From: UBA2241 sp963777895 | GTDB taxonomy: Bacteria > Actinomycetota > Thermoleophilia > UBA2241 | Assembly (NCBI GenBank): GCA_963777895.1 | Contig: CAVZSF010000005.1 | Coordinates: 930,001-994,000, forward strand | Direction of reading: 5' to 3' | DNA: 64,000 nucleotides | Shown here: positions 31,360-41,606 of the stretch, piece after piece | How the letters are laid out: each line of letters starts with the position of its first letter | Position numbering within the stretch: the stretch's first letter is position 1 | Notes under the pieces: generated by a model | The model's input: the letters and a program-made list of their open reading frames with translations, nothing else | Databases searched by the model: none | What the model was told of the DNA's origin: nothing | Translations under genes and position numbers: made by a program

Positions 31360-33802
31360 CGGACGCCGCGCTCCTCGCCGGCCACGACGCCGCGGCCTGC
31401 CCACGGCATCGGCGGCGTGGCTCACGACGACCGATCACAAGCGCATCGGCCTCCTGTACATCTTCACGGCGCTCGTGCTTCTTCCTGGTCGGCGGTCTCG
31501 TTCGCGATGCTGATGCGTACGCAGCTCATCAAGCCGAACAACGACCTGCTCGCGCCCGAGACGTACAACCAGATCTTCTCGATGCACGGCACGACGATGG
31601 TCTTCCTCTTCGGCATGCCGATCCTCGTCGGGTATGGCCAACTACCTCGTTCCGCTGCAGATCGGCGCACGGGACATGGCCTTCCCGCGACTGAACGCCC
31701 TGAGCTACTGGATCTTCCTCTTCGGGGGGCTCCTGCTCTACAGCAGCTTCCTGTTCGGCGGCGCGCTCGACACGGGCTGGTTCAGCTACGCGCCGCTGAG
31801 CGAGAAGGCCTACTCGCCGCACGACGGGGTCACGTTCTGGACGGTCGCCCTCACCTTCCTGGGCATCTCGTCGATGCTCGGCGCCGTCAACTTCGTCGTC
31901 ACCACGTTGAAGCTGCGTGCGCCCGGCCTCAGCTTCTGGCAGATCCCGCTCTTCTCGATGGCGACCTTCCTCAACTCGTTCCTGATCATCATGGCAATCC
32001 CGAGCCTGACGGCGTCGCTCGGGATGCTCTACCTCGACCGCCAGTACGGGACCACCTTCTTCAACCCCGACACCGGTGGCGACCCGATCGTCTGGCAGCA
32101 CCTCTTCTGGTTCTTCGGCCACCCGGAGGTCTACATCCTTATCCTGCCGGTGTTCGGGATGGTGAGCGACGTCACGCCGCCCTTCGCGCGCAAGCCGCTC
32201 TTCGGCCGCACCACGATGATCATCATGATCATGGTCATTGGCTTCCTGAGCTTCACCGTCTGGGCTCATCACATGTTCGCAGCCGGCTTGCCCACGTACT
32301 TCAACACGCTGATGGCGGCGACCAGCATGCTGATCGCCATCCCCACGGGCGTGAAGATCTTCAACTGGCTCGGCACGATGTGGCGCGGGTCGCTGCGCTT
32401 CCACACGCCGCTGCTCTTCGTGTGCGGCCTCATCGCGCTCTTCACGGTGGGCGGCATCTCGGGGGTCATGCAGGCGATCGTGCCGTTCGACTGGCAGGTG
32501 ACGGACACCTACTTCATCGTGGCTCACCTGCACAACGTGCTCATCCCCGGCACCGTGTTCGGCGTCTTTGCCGGCTTCTACTACTGGTATCCGAAGATGA
32601 CCGGCCGCATGCTGAGCGACCGCCTCGGCAAGGTGCACTTCTGGACGATGCTCGTCGGGTTCAGCGGGACCTTCCTGCCGCTCTACGCCCTCGGCATGAT
32701 GGGGATGCCGCGGCGTGTCTACACCTATGCCGACGGCCTCGGCTGGGACACGCTGAACCTGATCTCGTCGATCAGCGCCTACGTGCTCGGCCTCTCGATC
32801 GCGCTCTTCGCCGTCAACGTCCTGCGCAGCCTCTTCGTGGGCGAGCGCGCCGGCGACAACCCGTGGGAGGCCTGGACCCTCGAGTGGGCCACCACGTCGC
32901 CGCCGCCCCCGGGCAACTTCGCGGCCCTGCCGCCGATCCTCAGTGACCGCCCTCTCTGGGACCTTCAGCACCCTGTGCGCCCAGGGAGCGCGATCCTCGT
33001 GGACGGCGACGTGCCGCGGGGGGCCGCGCCGGAGGAGAAGGCGGCGCAGTCGGCAGCGCCGGCCTTCGAGGAGCAGCACACGCCGCTGCCGCTCTTCGCC
33101 GCCCTCGCCATGCTGACCGTGTGCATCGGCCTGCTCGGGGCGCCGTTCGTGCTGGTCGCCGCCGCGATCGGCCTGCTCGCCGTGATGGCGCTCTGGACGT
33201 GGGCGCGGTGGCCGGAGCAGGAGGCCCCCGCGCCGCCCGGCGAGCGCTTCTCGGCGGCCGGCTCCGGCATGCTCACCTTCCTCCTGTCGGAGGTCGTCCT
33301 CTTCGGGGCGCTCATCTGGGGCTACCTGCACCTGCGCAGCATGGCGATGGTGTGGCCGCCGCCGGGCCTGCCGCACCTCGAGGTCGCCTTCCCGGCGTTC
33401 AACACCGACGTCCTGATCGCCAGCGGCGTCGTGGCGCACCTCGCCCTCGTGAACTACAGGAAGGGCAAGGTGCGCGCCTTCCGCACCGCCCTCGCGGTGA
33501 CCATAGGCCTTGGCGCCGCCTTCCTGATCGGCCAGGCGTGGGAGTACACGCGGGTCGGCTTCGGGCTCTCCTCCGGCGTCCTCGGGTCGACCTTCTTCAC
33601 GCTCACGGGCCTGCACGGTCTGCACGTCTCGGCCGGTCTTCTTCTGCTGGGCTACATGTTGTTCCGCTCGTTCAGGGACGAGCGCTTCGGCCTCCTGGCC
33701 GGCGCACGGAGCAGCGAGGGCATGATGGCGGCCGGCACCTACTACTGGCACTTCGTCGACGTCGTCTGGGTCATCATCTTCGTGGTGGTGTACCTGCTGT
33801 GA
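31356..33802 (+). CDS. ctaD: Cytochrome c oxidase subunit I-III fusion (frameshifted at the 5' end)
   Basis: A fusion of oxidase subunit I with subunit III. Subunit I ligands are present: MHGTTM (haem a), GHPEVY (CuB with the cross-linked Tyr), HHMF (CuB) and AHLHNV (haem a3/a). After PPPPGNF and a linker, a subunit III domain of about five helices runs from SAAGSGMLTFLLSE to the end (YWHFVDVVWVIIF). The frame is intact from 31634; upstream the N-terminus is split over three frames with breaks near 31400, 31473, 31492 and 31633. Recoded, it reads TTTDHKRIG, then FFLVGG, then FAMLMRTQL, then ILVGMANYL, as expected for subunit I. Confidence 0.88.
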
Positions 33803-33851
33803 CGGCGGCGCGTCGGGCCGCGAGACGGCCCCCGCGCCGGGCAGTGACAGG

Positions 33852-33880
33852 ATGGTTATCGGGGTGCACTATGAGGGTAG
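33852..33880 (+). promoter_or_regulatory. 29-bp shared element upstream of nuoA
   Basis: Begins ATGGTTATCG and ends CACTATGAGGGTAG, matching the ctaC-upstream element at 23 of 29 positions. TGACAG at 33845-33850 could be a -35 box for CACTAT at 33867-33872 (16-bp spacing). The nuoA start codon lies 28 bp downstream. Confidence 0.6.
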
Positions 33881-33908
33881 TGCGCAGCGGAAGAGCTGAG
33901 GAGGCTGC

Positions 33909-34311
33909 ATGCTGATCGCGGCGGGCACGCCGTCTTGGGGGTCGCGCTCTACGTCGCGCTCGCCGCCGTCACGCTGGGCGTCATGCTCGTCGTGCCGGCG
34001 CTCCTCGGGCAGCGCCACAAGGGACGGACCACGCGGCGACCGCTACGAGTCCGGCCTGCCGCCCGCCGGCGGCCTGCCCAAGCGCTTCTCCATCAGCTTC
34101 TACCTGGTCGCCATCCTCTTCGTGGTGTTCGACCTGGAGGCCGCCTTCATCTTCGCCTGGGTGACCGCCGCGCGGCAGGCTGGCTGGACCGGCTACATCG
34201 AGATGCTCGTCTTCGTGCGTCCTGCTGCTCGCCGGCCTCGTCTACCTGTGGGCAACGGGTGCGCTCGACTGGGGCGCGAGCGGGAAGCGCCGCAGAGGGG
34301 GGCGGCGATGA
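33909..34311 (+). CDS. nuoA: NADH-quinone oxidoreductase subunit A (frameshifted)
   Basis: Small membrane subunit of complex I. The recognisable parts are a first helix (GVALYVALAAVTLGVMLVVPAL), the conserved ESGLPPAG...RFSISFYLVAILFVVFDLE and the last helix (VLLLAGLVYLWATGALDW). They lie in three frames; breaks are near 33930, 34032 and 34218, the last two repaired by deleting one C each. ATG 33909 has GAGGAGG 6-7 bp upstream. The stop overlaps the nuoB start. Identity is secure; as written it is not translatable. Confidence 0.85.
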
Positions 34312-34950
34312 AGTGGAAGACCGAAGAGCAGTCCCACACCGCCCAGGCGCTGCAGGCTTACTACACGAGGGCCGAGAACCGCCAGCCGGCCACCGTCTTC
34401 GGGCGACTGCAGGACATGATCTCCTGGGGCCGCAAGAACTCGATCTGGCCCTTCAACTTCGGCCTTTCGTGCTGCTTCGTCGAGCTCGCCACGACGCTCA
34501 CGCCGCGGTACGACATCGCGCGCTTCGGCGCGGAGGTCATCCGCACCTCGCCGCGTGAGGCCGACGTGATGATCATCGCCGGCACGGTGTTCATCAAGAT
34601 GGCGCCGGTCATCCAGCGGCTCTACGAGCAGATGATGGAGCCGCGCTGGGTCATCTCGATGGGGTCGTGCGCCAACTCCGGCGGCATGTATCGACGTCTA
34701 CAGCGTGGTGCAGGGCGTCGACAAGTTCCTGCCGGTCGACGTGTACATGCCGGGCTGTCCGCCGCGGCCGCGACGCGGTGCTGGAGGGCCTGCTGCTGCT
34801 GCAGAACCCCGTCGCCAACGAGCGCCGGCCGCTGAGCTGGGTCGTCGGGCCGCAGGGCGTGACGCCCGGCGCCGCGGCCGGCGCTGCGCGACCTGAAGCG
34901 CGATCGGCGCGCCGACGACCGGCAAGCTCAGCCCTCAGGACGAGGTCTGA
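34308..34950 (+). CDS. nuoB: NADH-quinone oxidoreductase subunit B (frameshifted)
   Basis: Carries the N2 [4Fe-4S] cluster that reduces quinone. GLSCCFVELATT (the adjacent cysteines), SMGSCANSGGMY and MPGCPPRP give all four ligands. The frame is intact to about 34690, then shifts by one base at about 34690, 34772, 34878 and 34915; each repair is removal of one base, and the restored tail is DTGKLSPQDEV. The stop shares bases with the nuoC ATG. Confidence 0.88.
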
Positions 34951-36753
34951 TGGCCGAGCTGCCCGACTTCGGCGGCGCGCCGCGGCTCCCGGGCGAGCCG
35001 CCCGACGACGGCGTCGTCGCGGAGCTCGCCGCACGCTTTCCCGAAGTCGCGTTCACCGAGCAGGCGACGGTCGACGGGATCCCGACAGTGTGGCTCGCGC
35101 CGCAGGATCTGCATCCCGTCGCTCGCCTATCTGAAGGACGAAGCCCGCGCACGGCTACCGCACGCTGTGGGACCTCACGGCGATCGACGAGCGCCTCCGC
35201 GGCCATCGCGAGGGCCAGCCGGCGAGCGACTTCACCGGCGTCTATCACCTGACGTCGTATCGAGCGCAACGCCGACGTGCGCCTCAAGGTCGCGCTCGCG
35301 GGCGAGACGCCGTCCCTGCCCAGCGTCCAGGACCTGTGGCCGGCGGCCTACTGGTACGAGCGCGAGGTCTGGGACATGTTCGGCGTCGGCATCGAGGGCC
35401 ACCCGGACCTCAAGCGCATCCTCAATGCCCCCCTGGTGGGAGGGCCACCCGCTGCGCAAGGAGCACCCGTCGCGCGCCACCGAGATGGGACCGTTCCGCA
35501 TGGATTCGGCCCAGGCGCTGACGTGGCAGGAGGAGCTCGCCTTTCGCCCGGAGGACCACGGCCTCGAGGAGCTCGCCGCCGACCCCGACGTGATGTTCCT
35601 GAACGTGGGGCCGCAGCACGGCGGCACCCACGGCGTCGTGCACATCACGATCGGGCTGCGCGGCGAGCAGATCCTCGCCTGCGTGGTCGACATCGGTTAC
35701 CACCATCGCGGCGCCAGGAGAAGATGGCCGAGCGCCAGTCCTGGCACACCTATATCCCGTACACCGATCGGGTCGACTACCTCGGCGGCGTGTTGAACAA
35801 CCTCAACTATCTCGTGTCGGTGGAGCGCCTCGCCGGCATCGAGGTGCCGCCGCGGGCCAAGGTCATCCGCGTCATGCTCTGCGAGCTGTACCGCATCCTG
35901 AGCCACCTGCTCTACTACGGCACGTTCGCCCAGGACATCGGGGCGCTGTCGCCGATCTTCTACATGTTCGTCGACCGCGAGTACGCCTTCCAGATCACCT
36001 CGGCGATCTGCGGCGACCGCATGCACCCGAACTGGTTCCGCATCGGGGGCGTGGCCGAGGACCTGCCGAAGGGCTGGGACGGCATGGTGCGTGAGTTCCT
36101 CGACTACCTGCCGGCGCGTCTGAGGCAGTACGAACAGCTTGTCGTCAACAGCCGCATCACGAGGGCGCGCGCCAGAGGGGTCGGCGTCCTCACGCTCGAC
36201 GACGCCGTCGAGTGGGGCGGTGACCGGCCCCAACCTGCGCGCCAGCGGACTGGAGTGGGACTACCGCAAGAAGCGGCCGTACTCGGGCTACGAGGACTTC
36301 GAGTTCGACATCCCGACGGCCACCCACGGCGACGCCTACGACCGCCTGCTGGTGCGCATCGAGGAGATCCGCCAGAGCCTGCGGATCATCCGCCAGTGCG
36401 TCGACAGCATGCCGGACGGCCCCTACAAGGCGCTGCATCCCCTCGCCCAGCCGCCCATGAAGGAGCCGGGGACGATGCACGACATCGAGACCCTCATCCA
36501 CCACTTCCTGGGGGTGAGCTGGGGACCCGTGATCCCGCCCGGCGAAGCGGTGGTCCCGACCGAGTCGAACCACGGTGCGACCGGCTACTACTGCGTGAGC
36601 GACGGCGGGACGAGCGCGTACCGGATGCACATCCGCACGCCGTCCTTCGCGCACCTGCAGGTGCTGCCGCTGCTGGCCCAGGGGCTCTCGGTCGCGGACC
36701 TCATCGCCATCCTCGGCAGCATCGACTTCGTCATGTCGGACGTCGACCGGTGA
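34950..36753 (+). CDS. nuoCD: NADH-quinone oxidoreductase subunit CD fusion (frameshifted)
   Basis: Fused 30-kDa and 49-kDa subunits: the C-part signature WYEREVWDMFGV and EGHPLRKEHP leads without a stop into the D-part (FLNVGPQHGGTHGVVHI, IGYHHRG, then QEKMAERQSW to the C-terminal SIDFVMSDVDR). The D-part helps form the quinone pocket near N2. Frame breaks occur at about 35121, 35151, 35259, 35438, 35713 and 36219; five are one extra base and that at 35713 is plus two or minus one. The fusion itself is real because the C-to-D junction is in one intact stretch (35440-35710). C-D fusions are known in other bacteria. Confidence 0.87.
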
Positions 36754-36765
36754 GAGGGGGGTGAC

Positions 36766-37230
36766 GTGCTGACCGAGCAGGAGCGGGCGGAGCTGGACGA
36801 GGCCATGACGCACTACCCTTCGCGGCGCTCGGGCGCGATCACGGCGATGAAGGCCCTGCAGCGCCATCGCCGCTGGCTCTCGGACGAGTCGCTCGCCGAC
36901 CTCGGCGAGTACCTCGGCGTCTCGACCGACGAGCTCGACAGCATCGCCACCTTCTACAACCTGCTCTTCCGGCGGCCGGCGGGACGGCACGTGATCCTCG
37001 TGTGCGACAGCATGGTGTGCTGGTCGCTCGGCCACGAGGACCTCGTGCGGCGTCTCGAGGAGCGCCTCGGCGTGAAGCTCGGCGAGACGACGCGCGACGG
37101 CCGCTTCACGCTGCTGCCGATCGTCTGCCTCGGCGCCTGCGAGAAGGCGCCGGCGATCCTTATCGACGACGACCTGCACGGGCCGGTCGAGCCCGGCGGG
37201 CTCGACCGCATCCTGGAGAAGTATCGATGA
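36766..37230 (+). CDS. nuoE: NADH-quinone oxidoreductase subunit E
   Basis: A 154-aa intact protein of the 24-kDa family holding the N1a [2Fe-2S] cluster: CDSMVC and CLGACEKAPA provide the four cysteines of the thioredoxin-like domain, preceded by the helical ALQRHRRWLSDESL region. It is part of the NADH-oxidising module with NuoF and NuoG. GTG 36766 follows GAGAGGGGGG. The stop overlaps the nuoF ATG. Confidence 0.95.
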   Translation: MLTEQERAELDEAMTHYPSRRSGAITAMKALQRHRRWLSDESLADLGEYLGVSTDELDSIATFYNLLFRRPAGRHVILVCDSMVCWSLGHEDLVRRLEERLGVKLGETTRDGRFTLLPIVCLGACEKAPAILIDDDLHGPVEPGGLDRILEKYR

Positions 37231-38625
37231 GCGAGGGCGCCCGCAAGGAAGGTGACGCGCTGAGCCCGCCGGCGGGCGAGTTCCCGCGGCCCCTCACGGG
37301 CGCCTTCCGCGCCGACGGCCGGCCGCTGAGCCTCGACGAGTACGTCGCGGCCGGCGGCTACGGCGCGCTGCGCAAGGCGCTGCACGATATGAGCCCCGAC
37401 GAGGTCATCGAGGAGATGACGAAGGCCGACGTGCGAGGACGGGGCGGCGCCGGCTTCAACGCGGGCCGCAAGTGGAGCTTCATGGTCCGCGGTCCGGAGG
37501 CGCCGCCCGTGAAGTACATCGCCTGCAACGCCGACGAGATGGAGCCCGGCAGCTTCAAGGACCGGGTCCTCATGGAGGGGAACCCCCACCAGCTGCTCGA
37601 AGGCATGCTGCTGGCCGGCGTACGCGACGGAGGCGACCACCGGCTACATCTTCATCCGCGGCGAGTACGCGCGTGTCGCCAGGCTGCTCGACACGGCCCT
37701 GGACGAGGCGCGCGCCGCCGGCCACCTCGGCGATGGGATCCTGGGCAGCGCCTTCGGCTTCCAGATCTACACGCATCTGAGCGCGGGCCGCTACCTGTGC
37801 GGCGAGGCCTCGGCCATGCTGAACGCCCTCGAAGGCAAGCGCGCCAACCCGCGCTCGCGGCCGCCCCACATGACCGGCGCCGGTCTCTGGGGGCGGCCGA
37901 CCGTCGTCAACAACGTCGAGACGCTGTGCTGCGCGCCGCCCGTCATCGCCAACGGCGCCGACTGGTGGCTGGGCATCAAGCGCGGCGAGGAGGGCGGCAG
38001 CAAGATCTTCGGGCTGTCCGGACGAGTGCGGCGGCCGGGCTGGTGGGAGCTGCCGCTGGGCACGCCGATGCGCGAGGTCCTGGAGCAGCACGCCGGCGGC
38101 ATGCTCGACGGCTACGCCGCCCGGGCCATCATCCCGGGTGGCGCCTCGAGCGCCTTCGTGATGGCGACCGACTTTGATGTGCCCCTCGACTTCGGCTCGG
38201 TGGAGAAGGCCGGCAGCCGGCTGGGCACCGGCACGATGTTCGTCGTGGACGACAAGACCTGCCCAGTCGCCCTGCTCGCCAACCTCGAGCACTTCTTCGC
38301 CCAGGAGTCGTGCGGCTGGTGCACGCCCTGCCGCGAAGGTCTGCCCTGGGCGCACGAACTGTTGCGCGACATCGAGGAGGGCCGCGGCGAGATGGGCGAC
38401 CTCGACGAGCTCCAGGAGATCGTCTGGGCCAACATGCCGGAGCGGCCCTTCTGCGACCACGCGCCGGGCGCGATCCAGCCGCTCGAGAGCGGCCTCGTCC
38501 ACTTCCGCGAGGATCTCGAGGAACACATCCGGACGGGGCGCTGCCGGTACCGCGAGGGCGGGCCGGCGGAGGCCGGCCCGCCCGAGGACGAGTGGCAGCG
38601 CCTCGCCGAGGAGGCGGCGACGTGA
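37227..38625 (+). CDS. nuoF: NADH-quinone oxidoreductase subunit F (one frameshift)
   Basis: The 51-kDa flavoprotein that binds NADH and FMN. GRGGAGFNAGRKW is the FMN/NADH loop, CNADEMEPGSFKDR follows, and ESCGWCTPCREG with a later Cys (ERPFCDH) ligates the N3 [4Fe-4S] cluster. A single break at about 37620 (context GGC-G-TAC) is repaired by deleting one G, giving AGYATEATTGYIFIRGEYAR, the expected family sequence. Without that extra base the gene would be about 465 codons, near the usual length. The stop overlaps nuoG. Confidence 0.92.
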
Positions 38626-41606
38626 GCGACCTCGTCACCGTCCACATCGACGGCAGGTCCTTCGAGGTCGAGAGTGGGCGCAACATGCTCGACGTCGCCC
38701 TCTCCCTGGGCTTCGACCTGCCGTACTTCTGCTGGCACCCCGCCATGGGCTCCGTCGGCGCCTGCCGGCAGTGCGCCGTGATGCAGACCTGGACGAACCG
38801 CCGCGGGGAGGAGCAGAACGAGATCGTGATGGCCTGCATGACCGCGGCCGAGGGCGGCACCACGATCTCGATCGACCATCCCGAGGCGCGCGCCTACCGC
38901 CGCAAGATGATCGAGCTGCTCATGACCAACCATCCCCACGACTGTCCGGTCTGCGACGAGGGCGGGGAGTGCCACCTCCAGGACATGACGGTCATGACGG
39001 GCCACAACTACCGGACGTTCCGCCACCGCAAGCGCACCTATGAGAACCAGGACCTGGGTCCCTTCGTGACCCACGAGATGAACCGCTGCATCGCCTGCTA
39101 TCGCTGCGTGCGCTTCTACCGCGACTACGCCGGCGGCACCGACTTCGGCGTGTTCTCGATCCGCAACCAGGTCTACTTCGGACGGCAGAAGGACGGCGTG
39201 CTCGAGAGCGAGTTCAGCGGCAACCTCGTCGAGGTCTGTCCGACGGGCGTCTTCGACGACAAGACGCTGGCGCGACACTACTCGCGCAAGTGGGACCTGC
39301 AGACGGCGCCGTCGGTGTGCCCTCACTGCGGGATGGGCTGCAGCATCACGCCGCACGAGCGGTACGGCGAGCTGCGCCGCGTCCTGGCGCGCTACAACCC
39401 GCGAGTGAACGGCCACTTCATCTGCGACCGCGGACGCTTTGGCTATGCCTTCGTGAACGCGACGCAGCGGTATCGGGTTCCCGTGGTGAGGGACGGCGAC
39501 GGGCGGCGGGAGGTGGGCTGGACGCCGGGCGGCACGCCGCCCGCGCAGCGCGTCCCGCCGCCCGCTCTGGGACCCAGCGACGACCCGGGTCCTGCGAACG
39601 GCGGGGCGCCCTGGTCGCGGCGCGGCGCCGACCCCTACGTCTCGGGGGCCGAGATCCAGGCGCTCGTCGACGGCCTGGCGGCGCGCCTGGCGACGGGGAC
39701 GACCATCGGCATCGGCTCGCCGCGCGCCTCGCTCGAGTCGAATTTCGCGGTGCGCACGCTGGTCGGTGCCGAGCACTTCTACCTCGGGCTCAGCGAGAGC
39801 GAGCGTGACCTGGCGGACCTGGCGCTGGCGCTCTTCCGCGACGGCGCGCGCCCTGCCGAGCTGGCCGACCTCGAGGCAGCCGACGCCGTCCTGGTGATCG
39901 GCGAGGACCTCGCCGACACGAGCGCCATCCTGGAGCTCGACACGCGCATCTGGTCGCGGCTTCGCCCGACCGCCGAGGAGGAGCGCCTCTCGATCGCGCG
40001 CTGGAACGACTCGGGTATCGGGCGCTTGAAGGAGGTGGAGCCCAGTGCGCTCTGGGTGTTGCACACCCACGCGACCAAGCTCGACCCTCTCGCCGCCGGC
40101 GCGCTGCACGCCGCGCCGGCCACGCTCGCGCGCGTGGCGCTCGCGCTGGCGCGGCGCGCCGATCCGTCGCTCCCCGAGGTGAAGGGTCTCGGCGAGGACC
40201 TGACCGACACGGTATCCGCGATCGGCGCGCTCCTCGACAGGGCGAAGCTGCCCGTGATCATCACCGGGACGGGCACGGGCAGCTCCGATGTGCTGCGCGC
40301 GGCCGCCATGCTGGCGCGGGCCTTGCCCGGTGCGGAGAGCGGTCCCGGCGCCGGCGCCCCGCTCTTCATCGCCCAGCCGGAGCCGAACACCATGGGTCTG
40401 GCGCTGATGGGCGGCGGCCGGCTGGCTGAGGCGCTGCGCCGCGTCCAGACGGGCGAGGCGGACAACGTGCTCGTCCTGGAGAACGACCTCGTGCGGCGTG
40501 CGGGCGCGGCCGCGGCGGAGCTCTTCCTCGCCCGTGCGCCGCACCTCGTGGCCATCGACCACGTGCCCAACGGCACCACCGAGGAGGCCGACGTGGTGCT
40601 GCCCGCCGCGACGTGGGCAGAGTCGACCGGGACCTTGGTCAGCGCACAAGGGCTGGCGCAGCGCTTCTACGCGGTCTTTCGGCCCGGGGACGGCGTCCGC
40701 GCCGGTTGGGAATGGGTGCGCGACCTGCTGGTCCCGTCCGGGCGGTCCGAAGGGGCGCGCTGGGCGGGGCTGCGGCAGCTGCAGGAGCACCTCGCGGAGG
40801 AGCTGCCGCAGCTCGCCGGGATCCTCGAGGCCGCGCCCAGCCTCGACTTGGGCGTGCCCGGTGAGAAGCTGGCGCGCAAGCCGGCGCGCTACAGCGGGCG
40901 CACGGCCATGACCGCCCACCTCACGGTGCACGAGCCGAAGCCGCCCGAAGATCCCGACACCCCGTTCGTCTTCTCGCAGGAAGGCTATCTGGGCGGCGAG
41001 GTCCCGGTCGCTCTGGCGCCCCAGCTCTGGGCGCCCGGCTGGAACTCGCAGAACTCCTTGCACCGCTTCCAGGAAGAGCTCGAGGGGCCGCAGCGCGGCG
41101 GCGACCGGGGCGCGCAGCTCCTGCCGCCCGCCCCGGTCGCCGGCTCTCCAGCGGCCGCGGCTCCCGCGCCGCTGCCGCCGCCCGAGCCGTTCGCGCCGCG
41201 CGAAGGCGAGCTCCTGGCCGTGCCGGTGCAGCACCTGTTCGGCTCGGGCGAGCTCAGCATGTGGAGCGAGGGCATCGCCCAGCGCGCCCCCGAGCCGTAC
41301 GTCGCGCTAAGTCCTGGCGACGCGGAGCGCCTCGACGCGGGCGAAGGCGACCTCGTCGACGTGCCCTTCCCCGACCTCATGCGGCGCCTGCCTGTTCGCA
41401 TCGACAAGAGTCTGCCGGCGGGCGTGGCCGGCGTTCCGTCCGGCTTGCGCGGCCTCCCGGGGGTCGCGCTGCCGGCGTGGATCGCGCCGCGTTTCGCGGC
41501 GCGCGGTACGGCCGTGCCCGACCCCTTCGCCGGGCCGCTCCCGCCGCCTCGCGACGCTGGCGACTCGAGCTACCCGCCCTCCGACCAGGACGCGCCCGGT
41601 GCCTAG
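38622..41606 (+). CDS. nuoG: NADH-quinone oxidoreductase subunit G
   Basis: A 994-aa intact Fe-S subunit. In order: a [2Fe-2S] ferredoxin domain (YFCWHPAMGSVGACRQCAV), the His/Cys-ligated and Cys-ligated [4Fe-4S] clusters (HDCPVCDEGGEC; NRCIACYRCVRF ... VCPTGVF), and CPHCGMGC with ICDRGRF for an N7-type extra cluster. The remaining 700 residues are a molybdopterin-oxidoreductase-like domain that has lost cofactor function in complex I; a Pro-rich segment lies at about 835-860. The N7-type motif is seen in some bacterial complexes (e.g. Thermus, E. coli). GTG 38622 overlaps the nuoF stop. Confidence 0.94.
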   Translation: MSDLVTVHIDGRSFEVESGRNMLDVALSLGFDLPYFCWHPAMGSVGACRQCAVMQTWTNRRGEEQNEIVMACMTAAEGGTTISIDHPEARAYRRKMIELLMTNHPHDCPVCDEGGECHLQDMTVMTGHNYRTFRHRKRTYENQDLGPFVTHEMNRCIACYRCVRFYRDYAGGTDFGVFSIRNQVYFGRQKDGVLESEFSGNLVEVCPTGVFDDKTLARHYSRKWDLQTAPSVCPHCGMGCSITPHERYGELRRVLARYNPRVNGHFICDRGRFGYAFVNATQRYRVPVVRDGDGRREVGWTPGGTPPAQRVPPPALGPSDDPGPANGGAPWSRRGADPYVSGAEIQALVDGLAARLATGTTIGIGSPRASLESNFAVRTLVGAEHFYLGLSESERDLADLALALFRDGARPAELADLEAADAVLVIGEDLADTSAILELDTRIWSRLRPTAEEERLSIARWNDSGIGRLKEVEPSALWVLHTHATKLDPLAAGALHAAPATLARVALALARRADPSLPEVKGLGEDLTDTVSAIGALLDRAKLPVIITGTGTGSSDVLRAAAMLARALPGAESGPGAGAPLFIAQPEPNTMGLALMGGGRLAEALRRVQTGEADNVLVLENDLVRRAGAAAAELFLARAPHLVAIDHVPNGTTEEADVVLPAATWAESTGTLVSAQGLAQRFYAVFRPGDGVRAGWEWVRDLLVPSGRSEGARWAGLRQLQEHLAEELPQLAGILEAAPSLDLGVPGEKLARKPARYSGRTAMTAHLTVHEPKPPEDPDTPFVFSQEGYLGGEVPVALAPQLWAPGWNSQNSLHRFQEELEGPQRGGDRGAQLLPPAPVAGSPAAAAPAPLPPPEPFAPREGELLAVPVQHLFGSGELSMWSEGIAQRAPEPYVALSPGDAERLDAGEGDLVDVPFPDLMRRLPVRIDKSLPAGVAGVPSGLRGLPGVALPAWIAPRFAARGTAVPDPFAGPLPPPRDAGDSSYPPSDQDAPGA

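Noticed and set aside
30354..37640. Programmed frameshifting as explanation of the many breaks
   Set aside because: More than twenty sites, several per gene, without slippery heptamers or downstream structures and in core respiratory genes; programmed events are single and site-specific.
38112..41234. A reverse-strand open frame of about 1,040 codons opposite nuoF-nuoG
   Set aside because: High-GC codon bias opens the antisense frame; its translation is Arg/Gly/Ala-rich without motifs, while the plus strand encodes intact NuoG. The same holds for the antisense frame at 11805-14255 opposite hppA.
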